Origin: Methylocystis suflitae | Lineage (GTDB): Bacteria > Pseudomonadota > Alphaproteobacteria > Rhizobiales > Beijerinckiaceae | Assembly (NCBI RefSeq): GCF_024448135.1 | Contig: NZ_JAMRYX010000091.1 | Location: forward strand, 19,920-83,919 | Reading direction: 5' to 3' | Length of the DNA stretch: 64,000 bases | In this document: positions 56,550-64,000 of the stretch, one piece after another | How the letters are laid out: every line of letters begins with the position of its first letter | Numbering within the stretch: the stretch's first letter is position 1 | Notes under the pieces: model-generated | What the model was told of the DNA's origin: nothing | Databases searched by the model: none | Seen by the model: the letters and a program-made list of their open reading frames with translations, nothing else | Made by a program: the position numbers and the translations under genes

Positions 56550-58949
56550 ATGAGTTTCGCGGCGGTAGAGCCATCGCAGGCGCTCGAATTTCGGGTGCGC
56601 GGCCGCGTTCAGGGCGTCGGCTTTCGCCCGACCGTCTGGCGCATGGCGCGCGAACTTGGGCTTGCCGGCGAGGTTCTCAATGACGGCGAGGGCGTATTGG
56701 TGCGCGTCAGCGGCGCTCAGTCGCGGATCGCTGCGCTGCTTCGACGAATCGAACGAGATCCGCCGCCGCTGGCGCATATCGACAGCATCGAAAGGCGGCG
56801 CTACAGCAGCATTCTGCCGCTAGATTTCCGTATCGCCGAGAGCATCGGCGGCTCCGCCCGCACCCAGGTCGCGCCGGATGCGGCGCTCTGCGGCGCATGC
56901 GCAGCGGAGCTACGCGATCCCGGCCAGCGCCGCTATCGCTATCCGTTCACCAACTGCACCCATTGCGGACCGCGCCTCAGCATCGTGAAGGCAATTCCCT
57001 ACGACCGCGCGACGACAACGATGGCGCCCTTCGTCTTGTGCGCGGCGTGTGCGGCGGAATATTGCAATCCGAATGATCGCCGTTTTCACGCAGAAGCGGT
57101 GGCCTGCCAGTCCTGCGGGCCGACCGCGTCGGTTGTTGCTTTCGGGCAAGCAAAAATTCCGCGCGACGGCGACGCAGACGCGGTCAAACTTGCGGCTGGG
57201 CTTATCGCCCAGGGCGAGATCATCGCCGTCAAGGGACTTGGCGGCTATCATCTCGCGTGCGACGCGACCAGTCCGGAAGCGGTGGCGCGCCTGCGGCGGC
57301 TCAAGCGTCGTGACGCAAAGCCCTTCGCGCTGATGGCGCGCGATCTCGATGTCATGCGGCGCTACTGCGCAATCGACGCGCTCGAGGAACGCGAGCTCAC
57401 AAGCGTCAAGGTGCCGATCGTGCTGCTACGCGCAACAGGTCCGGAGCGTCTGCCCGAGGCCGTTGCGCCCGGGCTCGACACGCTCGGCTTCATGTTGCCG
57501 ACGACGCCGCTGCATCTCCTGCTCGTCGATCAGTTCGAACATCCGCTCGTGATGACAAGCGGCAACATCTCGGACGAACCCGCAGTCGTCGACGACGCGG
57601 AGGCGTATCGACAGCTTGCCGATATCGCGTCTTTTGCGTTGACGCATAATCGCGCCATCGCCAATCGCGTTGACGACTCGGTCGTACGGGTCATGAGCGG
57701 GAGATCGCGCGTTCTTCGCCGCGCCCGCGGCTACGCGCCCGCGCCGCTGCGCTTGCCCAGCGGCTTCGAGAATGCGCCCGATTTGTTGGCGATGGGCGGA
57801 GAGTTGAAGGCGACCTTCTGCCTGGTCAAGGACGCTCAGGCGATCCTGTCGCAGCATCAGGGCGATCTCGAGAACGCGGTGACGTTAGATGATTACATAA
57901 AGAATTTGGCGCTCTATCGGAGCCTGTTCGATCACGCGCCGTCGGCGATCGTCGTCGACCGGCATCCGGAATATCTGTCATCGAAACTCGGACGCGCCGA
58001 GGCCGAAAAACTCGGCGCGCAGCTGATTGAGGTTCAACACCATCATGCCCATATCGCCGCCTGTCTTGCTGAGAATGGCCGACCGTTTGACGCGCCGCCG
58101 GCGCTCGGCATCGTGCTCGATGGATTGGGTTTTGGCGACGACGGAGCGATATGGGGCGGCGAGTTCCTGCTCGCCGACTATCTTGGCTACGAGCGACTGG
58201 CGCGTTTGAAGCCGGTCGCCATGCCCGGCGGCGCACAGGCGGTGCGCGAACCGTGGCGAAACCTCTATGCGCATCTTGTGGCTGCGGCCGCGTTCGATGC
58301 GACGCTTTCTGCGTCCTGCAATTGGAGCGCCTTGAACGGCAAACCGCTTGCCACGATCGACCGGATGATCGCGAAAGGCCTCAATTCGCCGCTCGCCTCC
58401 TCGTGCGGACGGCTGTTCGATGCGGTCGCCGCCGCGCTCGGCGTCTGCGCCGAGCGTCAGGCCTACGAGGGTGAAGCAGGAGCGCGACTTGAGGCTCTTG
58501 CGGCGGCGGCGCCAAACGAGACGCGCGGCTATGCGCTTGGGATTTCCGAGTCCGAACTCATCGACGTCGATGCGGCGCCGATGTGGCGCGCAATTCTCGA
58601 TGACCTGCGGCAGGGCGTTTCGGCGCAGATCATTGCGCGCCGTTTTCACCTTGGTCTGGCTCAGTCAATCACTGAAGTCGCCATGCGACTGGCGGCTGCG
58701 CGACATTTTGAAACGGTGGCGCTGTCGGGCGGCTGCTTTCAAAACCGGCTGCTTTTCGAAGGCGTCTATGACGGTTTGTGCGAGGCTGGCTTCTCGGTGC
58801 TCGCACATGCTGGCGCGCCCGCCAATGATGGCGGGCTCTCGCTGGGCCAGGCCGCCATCGGCGCCGCGCACCTAATGAGAACCGACACGACAAGAGATGG
58901 AAAGGACGGCGCATGTGTCTCGGCATCCCCGGCTGCATCGTTAGCATAG
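56550..58949 (+). CDS. hypF: carbamoyltransferase HypF
   Basis: Makes the cyanide ligands of the NiFe site by transferring carbamoyl from carbamoyl phosphate to HypE. The 799-residue protein has an acylphosphatase domain (VRGRVQGVGFRPTVWRMARE), two zinc fingers (CGACAAELRDPG, TNCTHCGPRLS, CAACAAEYCNPN, CQSCGP), a YrdC-like domain, and a Kae1-like C-terminal domain (VQHHHAHIAACLAENG, VALSGGCFQNRLLFEGVYDG). ATG 56550 fits the family. Its last 37 bases overlap hypC. Confidence 0.95.
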   Translation: MSFAAVEPSQALEFRVRGRVQGVGFRPTVWRMARELGLAGEVLNDGEGVLVRVSGAQSRIAALLRRIERDPPPLAHIDSIERRRYSSILPLDFRIAESIGGSARTQVAPDAALCGACAAELRDPGQRRYRYPFTNCTHCGPRLSIVKAIPYDRATTTMAPFVLCAACAAEYCNPNDRRFHAEAVACQSCGPTASVVAFGQAKIPRDGDADAVKLAAGLIAQGEIIAVKGLGGYHLACDATSPEAVARLRRLKRRDAKPFALMARDLDVMRRYCAIDALEERELTSVKVPIVLLRATGPERLPEAVAPGLDTLGFMLPTTPLHLLLVDQFEHPLVMTSGNISDEPAVVDDAEAYRQLADIASFALTHNRAIANRVDDSVVRVMSGRSRVLRRARGYAPAPLRLPSGFENAPDLLAMGGELKATFCLVKDAQAILSQHQGDLENAVTLDDYIKNLALYRSLFDHAPSAIVVDRHPEYLSSKLGRAEAEKLGAQLIEVQHHHAHIAACLAENGRPFDAPPALGIVLDGLGFGDDGAIWGGEFLLADYLGYERLARLKPVAMPGGAQAVREPWRNLYAHLVAAAAFDATLSASCNWSALNGKPLATIDRMIAKGLNSPLASSCGRLFDAVAAALGVCAERQAYEGEAGARLEALAAAAPNETRGYALGISESELIDVDAAPMWRAILDDLRQGVSAQIIARRFHLGLAQSITEVAMRLAAARHFETVALSGGCFQNRLLFEGVYDGLCEAGFSVLAHAGAPANDGGLSLGQAAIGAAHLMRTDTTRDGKDGACVSASPAASLA

Positions 58950-59209
58950 ACAATGCCGACGATCTCGTCGCGACCGTCGACGTGAGCGGGGTGCGCCGGC
59001 AGATCAACATCAGCTGCATCGTGGATGAAACCCATCCTGTCGAGTCCTGCGTCGGCGATTGGGTTCTCGTCCATGTCGGTTTCGCGATGAGCCGGATCAA
59101 CGAAGCGGAGGCGGCGGAGACGCTCAGATTGTTGCGAGAGCTCGGCGAGTTTCAAGCCGAACTTGAGACTATGCAAACGCTCACCGACGCAGTCGCGGCG
59201 GAGGAATAG
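58913..59209 (+). CDS. hypC: HypC/HybG/HupF family hydrogenase chaperone
   Basis: A 98-residue chaperone that carries the Fe(CN)2CO unit with HypD and delivers it to the large subunit. The essential N-terminal MCLGIPGCIVSI has the iron-binding cysteine C2. The OB-fold segment is VSGVRRQINISC, then VGDWVLVHVGFAMSRINEAE. AAAGGA upstream supports ATG 58913, inside the hypF end. Confidence 0.94.
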   Translation: MCLGIPGCIVSIDNADDLVATVDVSGVRRQINISCIVDETHPVESCVGDWVLVHVGFAMSRINEAEAAETLRLLRELGEFQAELETMQTLTDAVAAEE

Positions 59210-59214
59210 GGATC

Positions 59215-59904
59215 ATGACCAGTAAGAGCGCATTGGAGGTCCTTTATCCGTTTTTGCATGGCAAGGAGCAGGATCCTGCCGCCGTCGACACGGGCTTGAT
59301 GCAGTCGATCGTAGAAAAGGCGCGCGAGTCGCGCGAGACGAATGCGCGTTTCTTCGTCGAGCAGGCGCCGGTCCTACTCGACGCGGCGAAGGCGCTCGCC
59401 GCCGTTTATCGCCGCGGCGGCCGATTGTTCACCATGGGCAATGGCGGCTCGAGCTGCGACGCATCCCATGTCGCCGTCGAGTTCCTCCATCCGATCACCG
59501 CAGGCCGGCCGGCGCTTGCGGCGATCAATCTCACCGCTGACGTTGCGATGACGTCCGCCGTGGGGAACGACGTAGGCTTCGAGCACATTTTCGTGCGCCA
59601 GATCATCGCTCATGGCCGGGCGGGAGACGGGCTAATCGGCCTCTCCACCAGCGGCAATTCGGCAAATCTGATCGCCGCCTTCGTGAAGGCGAGGGAAATG
59701 GGTCTGACGACCCTTGGCTTTAGCGGCGGCGACGGCGGGAGGATGGCTTCCGGTGTCTGCGATCATTGTCTTGTCGTGCCCACGACGTCTGTCCATCGCA
59801 TTCAGGAGTGTCACATCGCCGCCTATCACATTCTTTGGGACCTCGTTCACACGCTGCTCGCCGACGATCGCGGCTCGGCCATAAGCAAGGACGTCGCGGC
59901 ATGA
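59215..59904 (+). CDS. SIS-domain phosphosugar isomerase (GmhA-like) in the hyp cluster
   Basis: A 229-residue SIS-domain protein with GmhA features: RFFVEQAPVLLDAAKALAAV, FTMGNGGSSCDASHVAVEFL (phosphosugar-binding loop), LSTSGNSANLIAAFVKAREM and HRIQECHIAAYHILWDLVHT. GmhA makes heptose precursors for LPS, but this one lies between hypC and hypD, a position also seen in actinobacterial and other hyp clusters. Its role in hydrogenase maturation is unknown. Its stop overlaps hypD (ATGA). Confidence 0.88.
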   Translation: MTSKSALEVLYPFLHGKEQDPAAVDTGLMQSIVEKARESRETNARFFVEQAPVLLDAAKALAAVYRRGGRLFTMGNGGSSCDASHVAVEFLHPITAGRPALAAINLTADVAMTSAVGNDVGFEHIFVRQIIAHGRAGDGLIGLSTSGNSANLIAAFVKAREMGLTTLGFSGGDGGRMASGVCDHCLVVPTTSVHRIQECHIAAYHILWDLVHTLLADDRGSAISKDVAA

Positions 59905-61043
59905 GATATGTCGATGAATTTCGCGATCGGACGAAGGCGGAGGTTTTGGTCAAGGAGATCGAGCGGCTGCTTGCTCACATCGGGCGTGATCAAAGTCGGC
60001 CGCTGCAGATCATGGAAGTCTGCGGCGGACACACGCATTCGATTTTCCGCTATGGCGTCGAAGGCATGCTGCCGAAATCCATTGAGTTAGTGCATGGACC
60101 CGGCTGTCCTGTTTGCGTGCTGCCGATGGGACGCGTCGATGATTGCGTCGCCATCGCCGAGCGTCCGGAGGTGATCTTCACCACCTTCGGCGACGCCATG
60201 CGCGTGCCGGGCTCACGCAAGAGTCTGTTGCAGGCGAAGGCTGACGGCTGTGACGTGCGCATGGTCTATTCGCCGATGGATGCGCTGGCGCTTGCGCGTA
60301 AATATCCCACGCGCGAGGTCGTCTTCTTCGGCATCGGCTTCGAGACCACCATGCCGTCGACGGCGTTGACCGTGTTGCAGGCGGAGCGCGAAGGGATCAG
60401 GAACTTTTCGATCTTCTGCAATCACATCACCATCGTCCCAACGATCAAAGCAATTCTCGACAGCCCTGATCTGCGACTCGATGGGTTTCTGGGGCCGGGC
60501 CATGTCTCCATGGTGATCGGCGACGCGCCCTACGAATTTATCGCGCGCTACTACAAAAAGCCGATGGTGATCGCGGGATTCGAGCCTCTCGACATCCTGC
60601 AGTCGATCTGGATGTTGCTGAGGCAAATCGACCAGGGACGCTGCGAGATCGAAAATCAATATGCGCGTGTCGCGCCGGCGGGAGGCAACGCCGTCGCGCT
60701 GCAGGCGGTTGCGAAGGTGTATGAACTGCGCGAATTCTTCGAATGGCGCGGGCTCGGCTCCATCGATCACTCGGGCGTCAAAGTGCGCGACGCCTATGCA
60801 GGCTTTGACGCCGAGCGCAAATTCGCGGTGCCGAATGCAAAAATAGCCGATCCCAAATCCTGCCAGTGCGGCGAAGTCCTCAAAGGCGTCATCAAGCCCT
60901 GGCAGTGCAAGGTTTTCGGCCGCGCCTGCTCGCCGGAGACGCCGCTCGGCGCGCTGATGGTGTCGTCCGAGGGCGCATGTGCGGCCTATTACCAATATGG
61001 CGGCATAAAGCGGGGCCGCGACGACGAGGCGAGCGCCGCATGA
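59901..61043 (+). CDS. hypD: hydrogenase maturation protein HypD
   Basis: Scaffold with a [4Fe-4S] cluster on which the Fe(CN)2CO unit is built with HypC and HypE. The 380-residue protein has CGGHTHSIFRYGV, LVHGPGCPVCVLPMGRVDDC, FFGIGFETTMPSTALTVLQA, and C-terminal cluster cysteines CQCGEVLKGVIKPWQC, CSPETPLG and EGACAAYYQYGG. ATG 59901 overlaps the SIS-gene stop. Its stop overlaps hypE. Confidence 0.96.
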   Translation: MRYVDEFRDRTKAEVLVKEIERLLAHIGRDQSRPLQIMEVCGGHTHSIFRYGVEGMLPKSIELVHGPGCPVCVLPMGRVDDCVAIAERPEVIFTTFGDAMRVPGSRKSLLQAKADGCDVRMVYSPMDALALARKYPTREVVFFGIGFETTMPSTALTVLQAEREGIRNFSIFCNHITIVPTIKAILDSPDLRLDGFLGPGHVSMVIGDAPYEFIARYYKKPMVIAGFEPLDILQSIWMLLRQIDQGRCEIENQYARVAPAGGNAVALQAVAKVYELREFFEWRGLGSIDHSGVKVRDAYAGFDAERKFAVPNAKIADPKSCQCGEVLKGVIKPWQCKVFGRACSPETPLGALMVSSEGACAAYYQYGGIKRGRDDEASAA

Positions 61044-62107
61044 ACATGATTTCCATCCCGCCCCGACGTGCGCGCGGCAAGGTGCATGTGCCGACCGTCA
61101 CGCTGGCGCATGGCGGCGGCGGCAAGGCGATGAAGGATTTGATCGACGACGTGTTCGTCGAAGCCTTCGACAATCCGCTGCTGACGCCGCTCGACGATTC
61201 TGCGCGGATCGATCTCCTGGACCTCGCCCAATATGGCGACCGGCTGGCCTTCACGACGGATTCGTTCGTCGTCGACCCATTGGTCTTCCCCGGCGGCGAC
61301 ATCGGCAAGCTTGCGGTCTGCGGCACGGTGAACGATCTCGCGGTAGGCGGCGCGCTTCCGCTCTATCTTTCCTGCGCAGTCATCATCGAAGAGGGCGTTT
61401 CGATCGATTTTCTGCTGCAGATCGCCAGGTCCATGGCGGCGACGGCGCAGGAGGCCGGGGTGAAGATCGTCACCGGCGACACCAAGGTCGTGAACAAGGG
61501 CGCCTGCGACCGGATGTTCATCACCACGACCGGCGTTGGCGTCGTCGCCGCCGGCGTTGAGCTTGGCGCGCACCGCGCGCGACTGGGCGACGCCGTGCTC
61601 GTCAATGGACTTCTCGGCGATCACGGCGCGGCGATTCTTGGCGCGCGCGGCGACATGGCGTTGCAGTCGCCGATCGAGAGCGATTGCGCGCCGCTGCAGG
61701 GTCTTATCGCAAGCCTGCTCAATGCGGCGCCGAATATCCGATTCATGCGCGATCCGACGCGCGGCGGCGTGGCGACCGTGCTCAATGAAATCGCCGAAGC
61801 CGCACAGGTCGCCATCGAAATTGACGAGGCCGCCACGCCGCTGCGCAACGAGGTGCGCGGTTTTTGTGAAATTCTCGGACTTGATCCGCTCTATCTCGCC
61901 AACGAAGGCAAGATCGTCACAATTGTACCGCCCGACGAGGCCGAACAGGCGCTCGAGGCCATGCGCGCGCATCCGCTGGGCCGACAGTCGGCCATCATCG
62001 GCAGCGTCGTCGCGGGCGAACCGGGCCGCGTCACCATGCGCACGATTTTCGGTGGCCGCCGCATCGTCGACATGCTGGTCGGCGAGCAACTGCCGCGCAT
62101 CTGCTAA
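61040..62107 (+). CDS. hypE: carbamoyl dehydratase HypE
   Basis: Accepts carbamoyl from HypF on its C-terminal cysteine and dehydrates it to thiocyanate with ATP. The 355-residue protein has the PurM-like pattern LAHGGGGKAMKDLIDDVFVE, FTTDSFVVDPLVFPGGDIGK, AVCGTVNDLAVGGALPLYLS, DPTRGGVATVLNEIAEAAQV, and ends in the essential PRIC. It overlaps hypD by four bases and stands ten bases before hypA. Confidence 0.96.
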   Translation: MNMISIPPRRARGKVHVPTVTLAHGGGGKAMKDLIDDVFVEAFDNPLLTPLDDSARIDLLDLAQYGDRLAFTTDSFVVDPLVFPGGDIGKLAVCGTVNDLAVGGALPLYLSCAVIIEEGVSIDFLLQIARSMAATAQEAGVKIVTGDTKVVNKGACDRMFITTTGVGVVAAGVELGAHRARLGDAVLVNGLLGDHGAAILGARGDMALQSPIESDCAPLQGLIASLLNAAPNIRFMRDPTRGGVATVLNEIAEAAQVAIEIDEAATPLRNEVRGFCEILGLDPLYLANEGKIVTIVPPDEAEQALEAMRAHPLGRQSAIIGSVVAGEPGRVTMRTIFGGRRIVDMLVGEQLPRIC

Positions 62108-62117
62108 AGGAGCCGCC

Positions 62118-62456
62118 GTGCACGAGCTCTCAATCGTCTGCAGCATCGTCGAATTGGCGTCTGAGGCCGCCGAGGGCCGGGCGGTGCGCCGCGTGACGCT
62201 CGAGATCGGCACATTGTCGGGCGTCGAGCCGGAAGCTGTCGCCTTCTGTTTTCCGGAAGTCGCCCGCGGCACCCCGGTTGAAAACGCGACGTTGGACATC
62301 CGTAAAGTCGACGCCGAGGCGCGCTGCGAGGTCTGCGACGCGGAGTTTCCCACGCCCGATATGCTGACGGCGTGTCCGTGCGGCTCTCGTCAATTCCAGC
62401 GTCTACGCGGCGAAGAGCTGAACATCAAAAGCATCGAAGTTGAAGAGCCTGTATAA
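62118..62456 (+). CDS. hypA: nickel metallochaperone HypA
   Basis: Delivers nickel to the large subunit with HypB. The 112-residue protein starts at a GTG read as Met, giving the essential N-terminal MHELSIV with nickel-binding His2. The zinc site is CEVCDAEF and a later CPCG. GGAG lies seven bases before the start. The stop overlaps the hypB start (TAATG). Confidence 0.93.
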   Translation: MHELSIVCSIVELASEAAEGRAVRRVTLEIGTLSGVEPEAVAFCFPEVARGTPVENATLDIRKVDAEARCEVCDAEFPTPDMLTACPCGSRQFQRLRGEELNIKSIEVEEPV

Positions 62457-63364
62457 TGTGCGCGAGCTGCGGCTGCCAAGGGCAGGGGACCACGATGACC
62501 AATCTGCAGACCGGCGCGCGCGCGGAGATCGCGGCGCTGCACGAGCATGACGGCGTGGCCCATTCACATGGGGACCATGGCCACGGTCATTTTCATGGCG
62601 AACATCATCACGAGCATCATGATTATGCGCACAGGCATGACCATGCGCATGCGCACGACCACAGCCATGAAGATCACGCGCACGATCACTCCCATCATCG
62701 AGTCGACCTGGAAACGCGCATTCTCGCGAAGAACGACGCGATCGCCGCCAAATGTCGGGCCTGGCTCGCGGGTCGCGAGATCGTGGCGCTCAATCTCGTC
62801 AGCTCGCCTGGCGCCGGGAAGACGACGCTCCTCGAGCGCGCCATCGCGGACCTCTCAGGCGAGCTGCCGCTGTTCGTCATCGAGGGCGATCAGGCGACGT
62901 CAAATGACGGCGAGCGTATTCGCGCGGCGGGCGCGCCGGTGGTTCAGGTCAACACCGGCGCCGGCTGCCATCTCGACGCGGAGATGATCGCGCGCGCGCT
63001 TTCCGAACTCAAGCCGAGCGTCGGTTCGCTCCTGTTCATCGAAAATGTCGGCAATCTCGTCTGTCCCGCGCTGTTCGACCTCGGCGAGCGCGCCAAGGCG
63101 GTCATTTTTTCGACGACCGAAGGCGAAGACAAGCCGCTCAAATATCCGCATATGTTCAGCGCCGCGAAGCTCGTCATCTTCAACAAGATCGATCTTTTGC
63201 CGCATCTTGATTTTTCGATGGAGCAGGCGCGGGAGAATATTCTCCGCGTCAATCCGGACGCTGTGATCGTTGAAGTCTCCGCCAAGACCGGCGCGGGCAT
63301 GCAGTCACTCTATGGCTGGATTCGCGCGCAACGTATGGTGGTGAAGGAACAGGCGCTTCTTTAA
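62456..63364 (+). CDS. hypB: hydrogenase nickel-incorporation GTPase HypB, histidine-rich
   Basis: GTPase that releases nickel to HypA, 302 residues. N-terminal MCASCGC metal motif, then a region of about residues 30-82 with some 25 histidines (HGDHGHGHFHGEHHHEHH and more) that can store nickel. The GTPase core has SSPGAGKTTLLERAI (near 115), the FVIEGDQATSNDGERIR segment, GAGCHLDAEMIARAL, FIENVGNLVCPALFDLGE and IFNKIDLLPHLD. An 18-bp palindrome CGCTTCTTTAAAGAAGCG spans its stop codon. Confidence 0.95.
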   Translation: MCASCGCQGQGTTMTNLQTGARAEIAALHEHDGVAHSHGDHGHGHFHGEHHHEHHDYAHRHDHAHAHDHSHEDHAHDHSHHRVDLETRILAKNDAIAAKCRAWLAGREIVALNLVSSPGAGKTTLLERAIADLSGELPLFVIEGDQATSNDGERIRAAGAPVVQVNTGAGCHLDAEMIARALSELKPSVGSLLFIENVGNLVCPALFDLGERAKAVIFSTTEGEDKPLKYPHMFSAAKLVIFNKIDLLPHLDFSMEQARENILRVNPDAVIVEVSAKTGAGMQSLYGWIRAQRMVVKEQALL

Positions 63365-63385
63365 AGAAGCGGTAAGGCGTTCTTC

Positions 63386-64000
63386 CTAAATCGCCGCTTC
63401 CTTGACGTCGACGCTGACATCCAGATCTTGGTCGCCGGCGCCGATAATCACGCCGTCGATCGGCGAAACATCCGCATAGTCGCGTCCGATGGCGATGGCG
63501 ATATGGTCGTTTCCAACCACAATGGCGTTTGTGGGATCAAGGTCGAAGAAGCCAAATTCCGGGCCGCACCACACCGAAACCCACGCATGGGTCGAATCCG
63601 CGCCTTCCAGCCGCGCCTGGCCTGGGGCTGCGTAGGTTCGAAGATAGCCGCTGACATAGGACGCCGCCAATCCGAGACCGCGTAAAGCCGCGATCATAAT
63701 ATGCGCGAAATCCTGGCAGACGCCGCGGCGGCGTTCGAACGCCTGCGCGATCGGCGTCGCAATATGCGTCGCATCGGGATCATAGGCGAAGTCGGCGTGG
63801 ATGCGCTGCGTCAGTTCAATGGCGCCTTCGAGGATCGGCCGCCCCGGCGAAAAGCTTTCGCGCGCATAATGCGTTGCCGCATCGAACAGCGGCGCAAAGC
63901 GGCTTGCATAAATGTAATGGGCGGGAGAGGAGGCTGCGAGCGAGTCGGACGCATAGGCGGCGTTCCTCACGATTTCCCATGCCGGCGTCAGCGCCGGCGC
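63386..64000 (-). CDS. transglutaminase-like protein, N-terminus cut by window edge
   Basis: The C-terminal 204 residues of a bacterial transglutaminase-like domain protein; the frame stays open to the window edge. The Cys-His-Asp triad is visible: ERRRGVCQDFAHIMIAALRG, DSTHAWVSVWCGPEFG and FFDLDPTNAI. The C-terminal segment IAIGRDYADVSPIDGVI is typical of the COG1305 group. It is convergent with hypB and is probably unrelated to the hydrogenase genes. The GTG at 63970 is not its start. Confidence 0.9.
   Translation of the reverse strand, partial: APALTPAWEIVRNAAYASDSLAASSPAHYIYASRFAPLFDAATHYARESFSPGRPILEGAIELTQRIHADFAYDPDATHIATPIAQAFERRRGVCQDFAHIMIAALRGLGLAASYVSGYLRTYAAPGQARLEGADSTHAWVSVWCGPEFGFFDLDPTNAIVVGNDHIAIAIGRDYADVSPIDGVIIGAGDQDLDVSVDVKEAAI

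Noticed and set aside
60989..62353. 454-codon minus-strand frame opposite hypE and hypA
   Set aside because: Antisense to two well-supported hyp genes; no signal of its own.
62540..62700. Dense CAT/CAC repeat-like DNA in hypB
   Set aside because: It is codon repetition from the histidine-rich nickel-binding region of HypB, not a separate repeat element.

Overview
The window is high-GC DNA with tightly packed genes. It looks like a chromosomal segment of an alphaproteobacterium of the order Hyphomicrobiales (Rhizobiales). The order is suggested by a PodJ-like SEL1 protein, DUF1491, DUF2336 and DUF3175 families, the lptC-lptA and proA-nadD arrangements, and short GC-rich palindromic intergenic repeats. 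A Methylocystaceae/Beijerinckiaceae-type host fits, but no methane, methanol, nitrogen-fixation or photosynthesis gene is present, so the genus cannot be read from this window. I saw no rRNA, tRNA, CRISPR array, transposase or prophage.

Layout. 0-11 kb: the 5' part of an acyl-CoA dehydrogenase gene, a PodJ-like polar scaffold, cell-wall lytic transglycosylases, an AI-2E-type exporter, RNase D and the LPS-export genes lptC-lptA (without the usual lptB downstream). 11.5-13.7 kb: a small accessory island with DUF3175, a complete VapBC-like pair, a second antitoxin with a truncated PIN toxin, and an AT-richer unknown gene running into that toxin from the other side. 14-31 kb: ettA, purD, a zur-TPM-TPM operon, argG, a KamA-type radical SAM gene, a large MscS channel, a CAP lipoprotein, DUF2336, and a histidine kinase/peptidoglycan-binding/DUF1491 operon. 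31-41.7 kb: a coiled-coil protein, lepA coupled to a possible nuclease-fold gene and a YoeB toxin remnant, a DMT transporter, a methyltransferase, proA, nadD, rimO and a solitary fabH. 41.8-46.5 kb: a sulfate ABC importer operon (sbp-cysT-cysW-cysA) ending in a tam-like methyltransferase. 46.9-49.45 kb: an unusual outer-membrane protein that joins an alginate-export-type barrel to an Omp25-type barrel.

49.8-63.4 kb is the centrepiece. It is one co-directional run of fifteen genes for a [NiFe] hydrogenase of the signal-peptide-less group 1h (group 5, actinobacterial-type, high-affinity) class. The order is hhyS, hhyL, a cysteine-free NifU-like protein, DUF5947, DUF6084, a 453-residue unknown, a maturation protease, a 35-residue membrane microprotein, then hypF, hypC, a SIS-domain sugar isomerase, hypD, hypE, hypA and hypB. 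Most junctions are 1-8 bp overlaps, so the set is probably transcribed and translated as a unit. HypF/C/D/E make and insert the Fe(CN)2CO unit, HypA/B deliver nickel, and the protease trims the large-subunit tail. The unknown accessory proteins are the likeliest place for undescribed biology, because no quinone- or cytochrome-linked partner is encoded in the visible operon. The window closes with a partial transglutaminase gene on the opposite strand.
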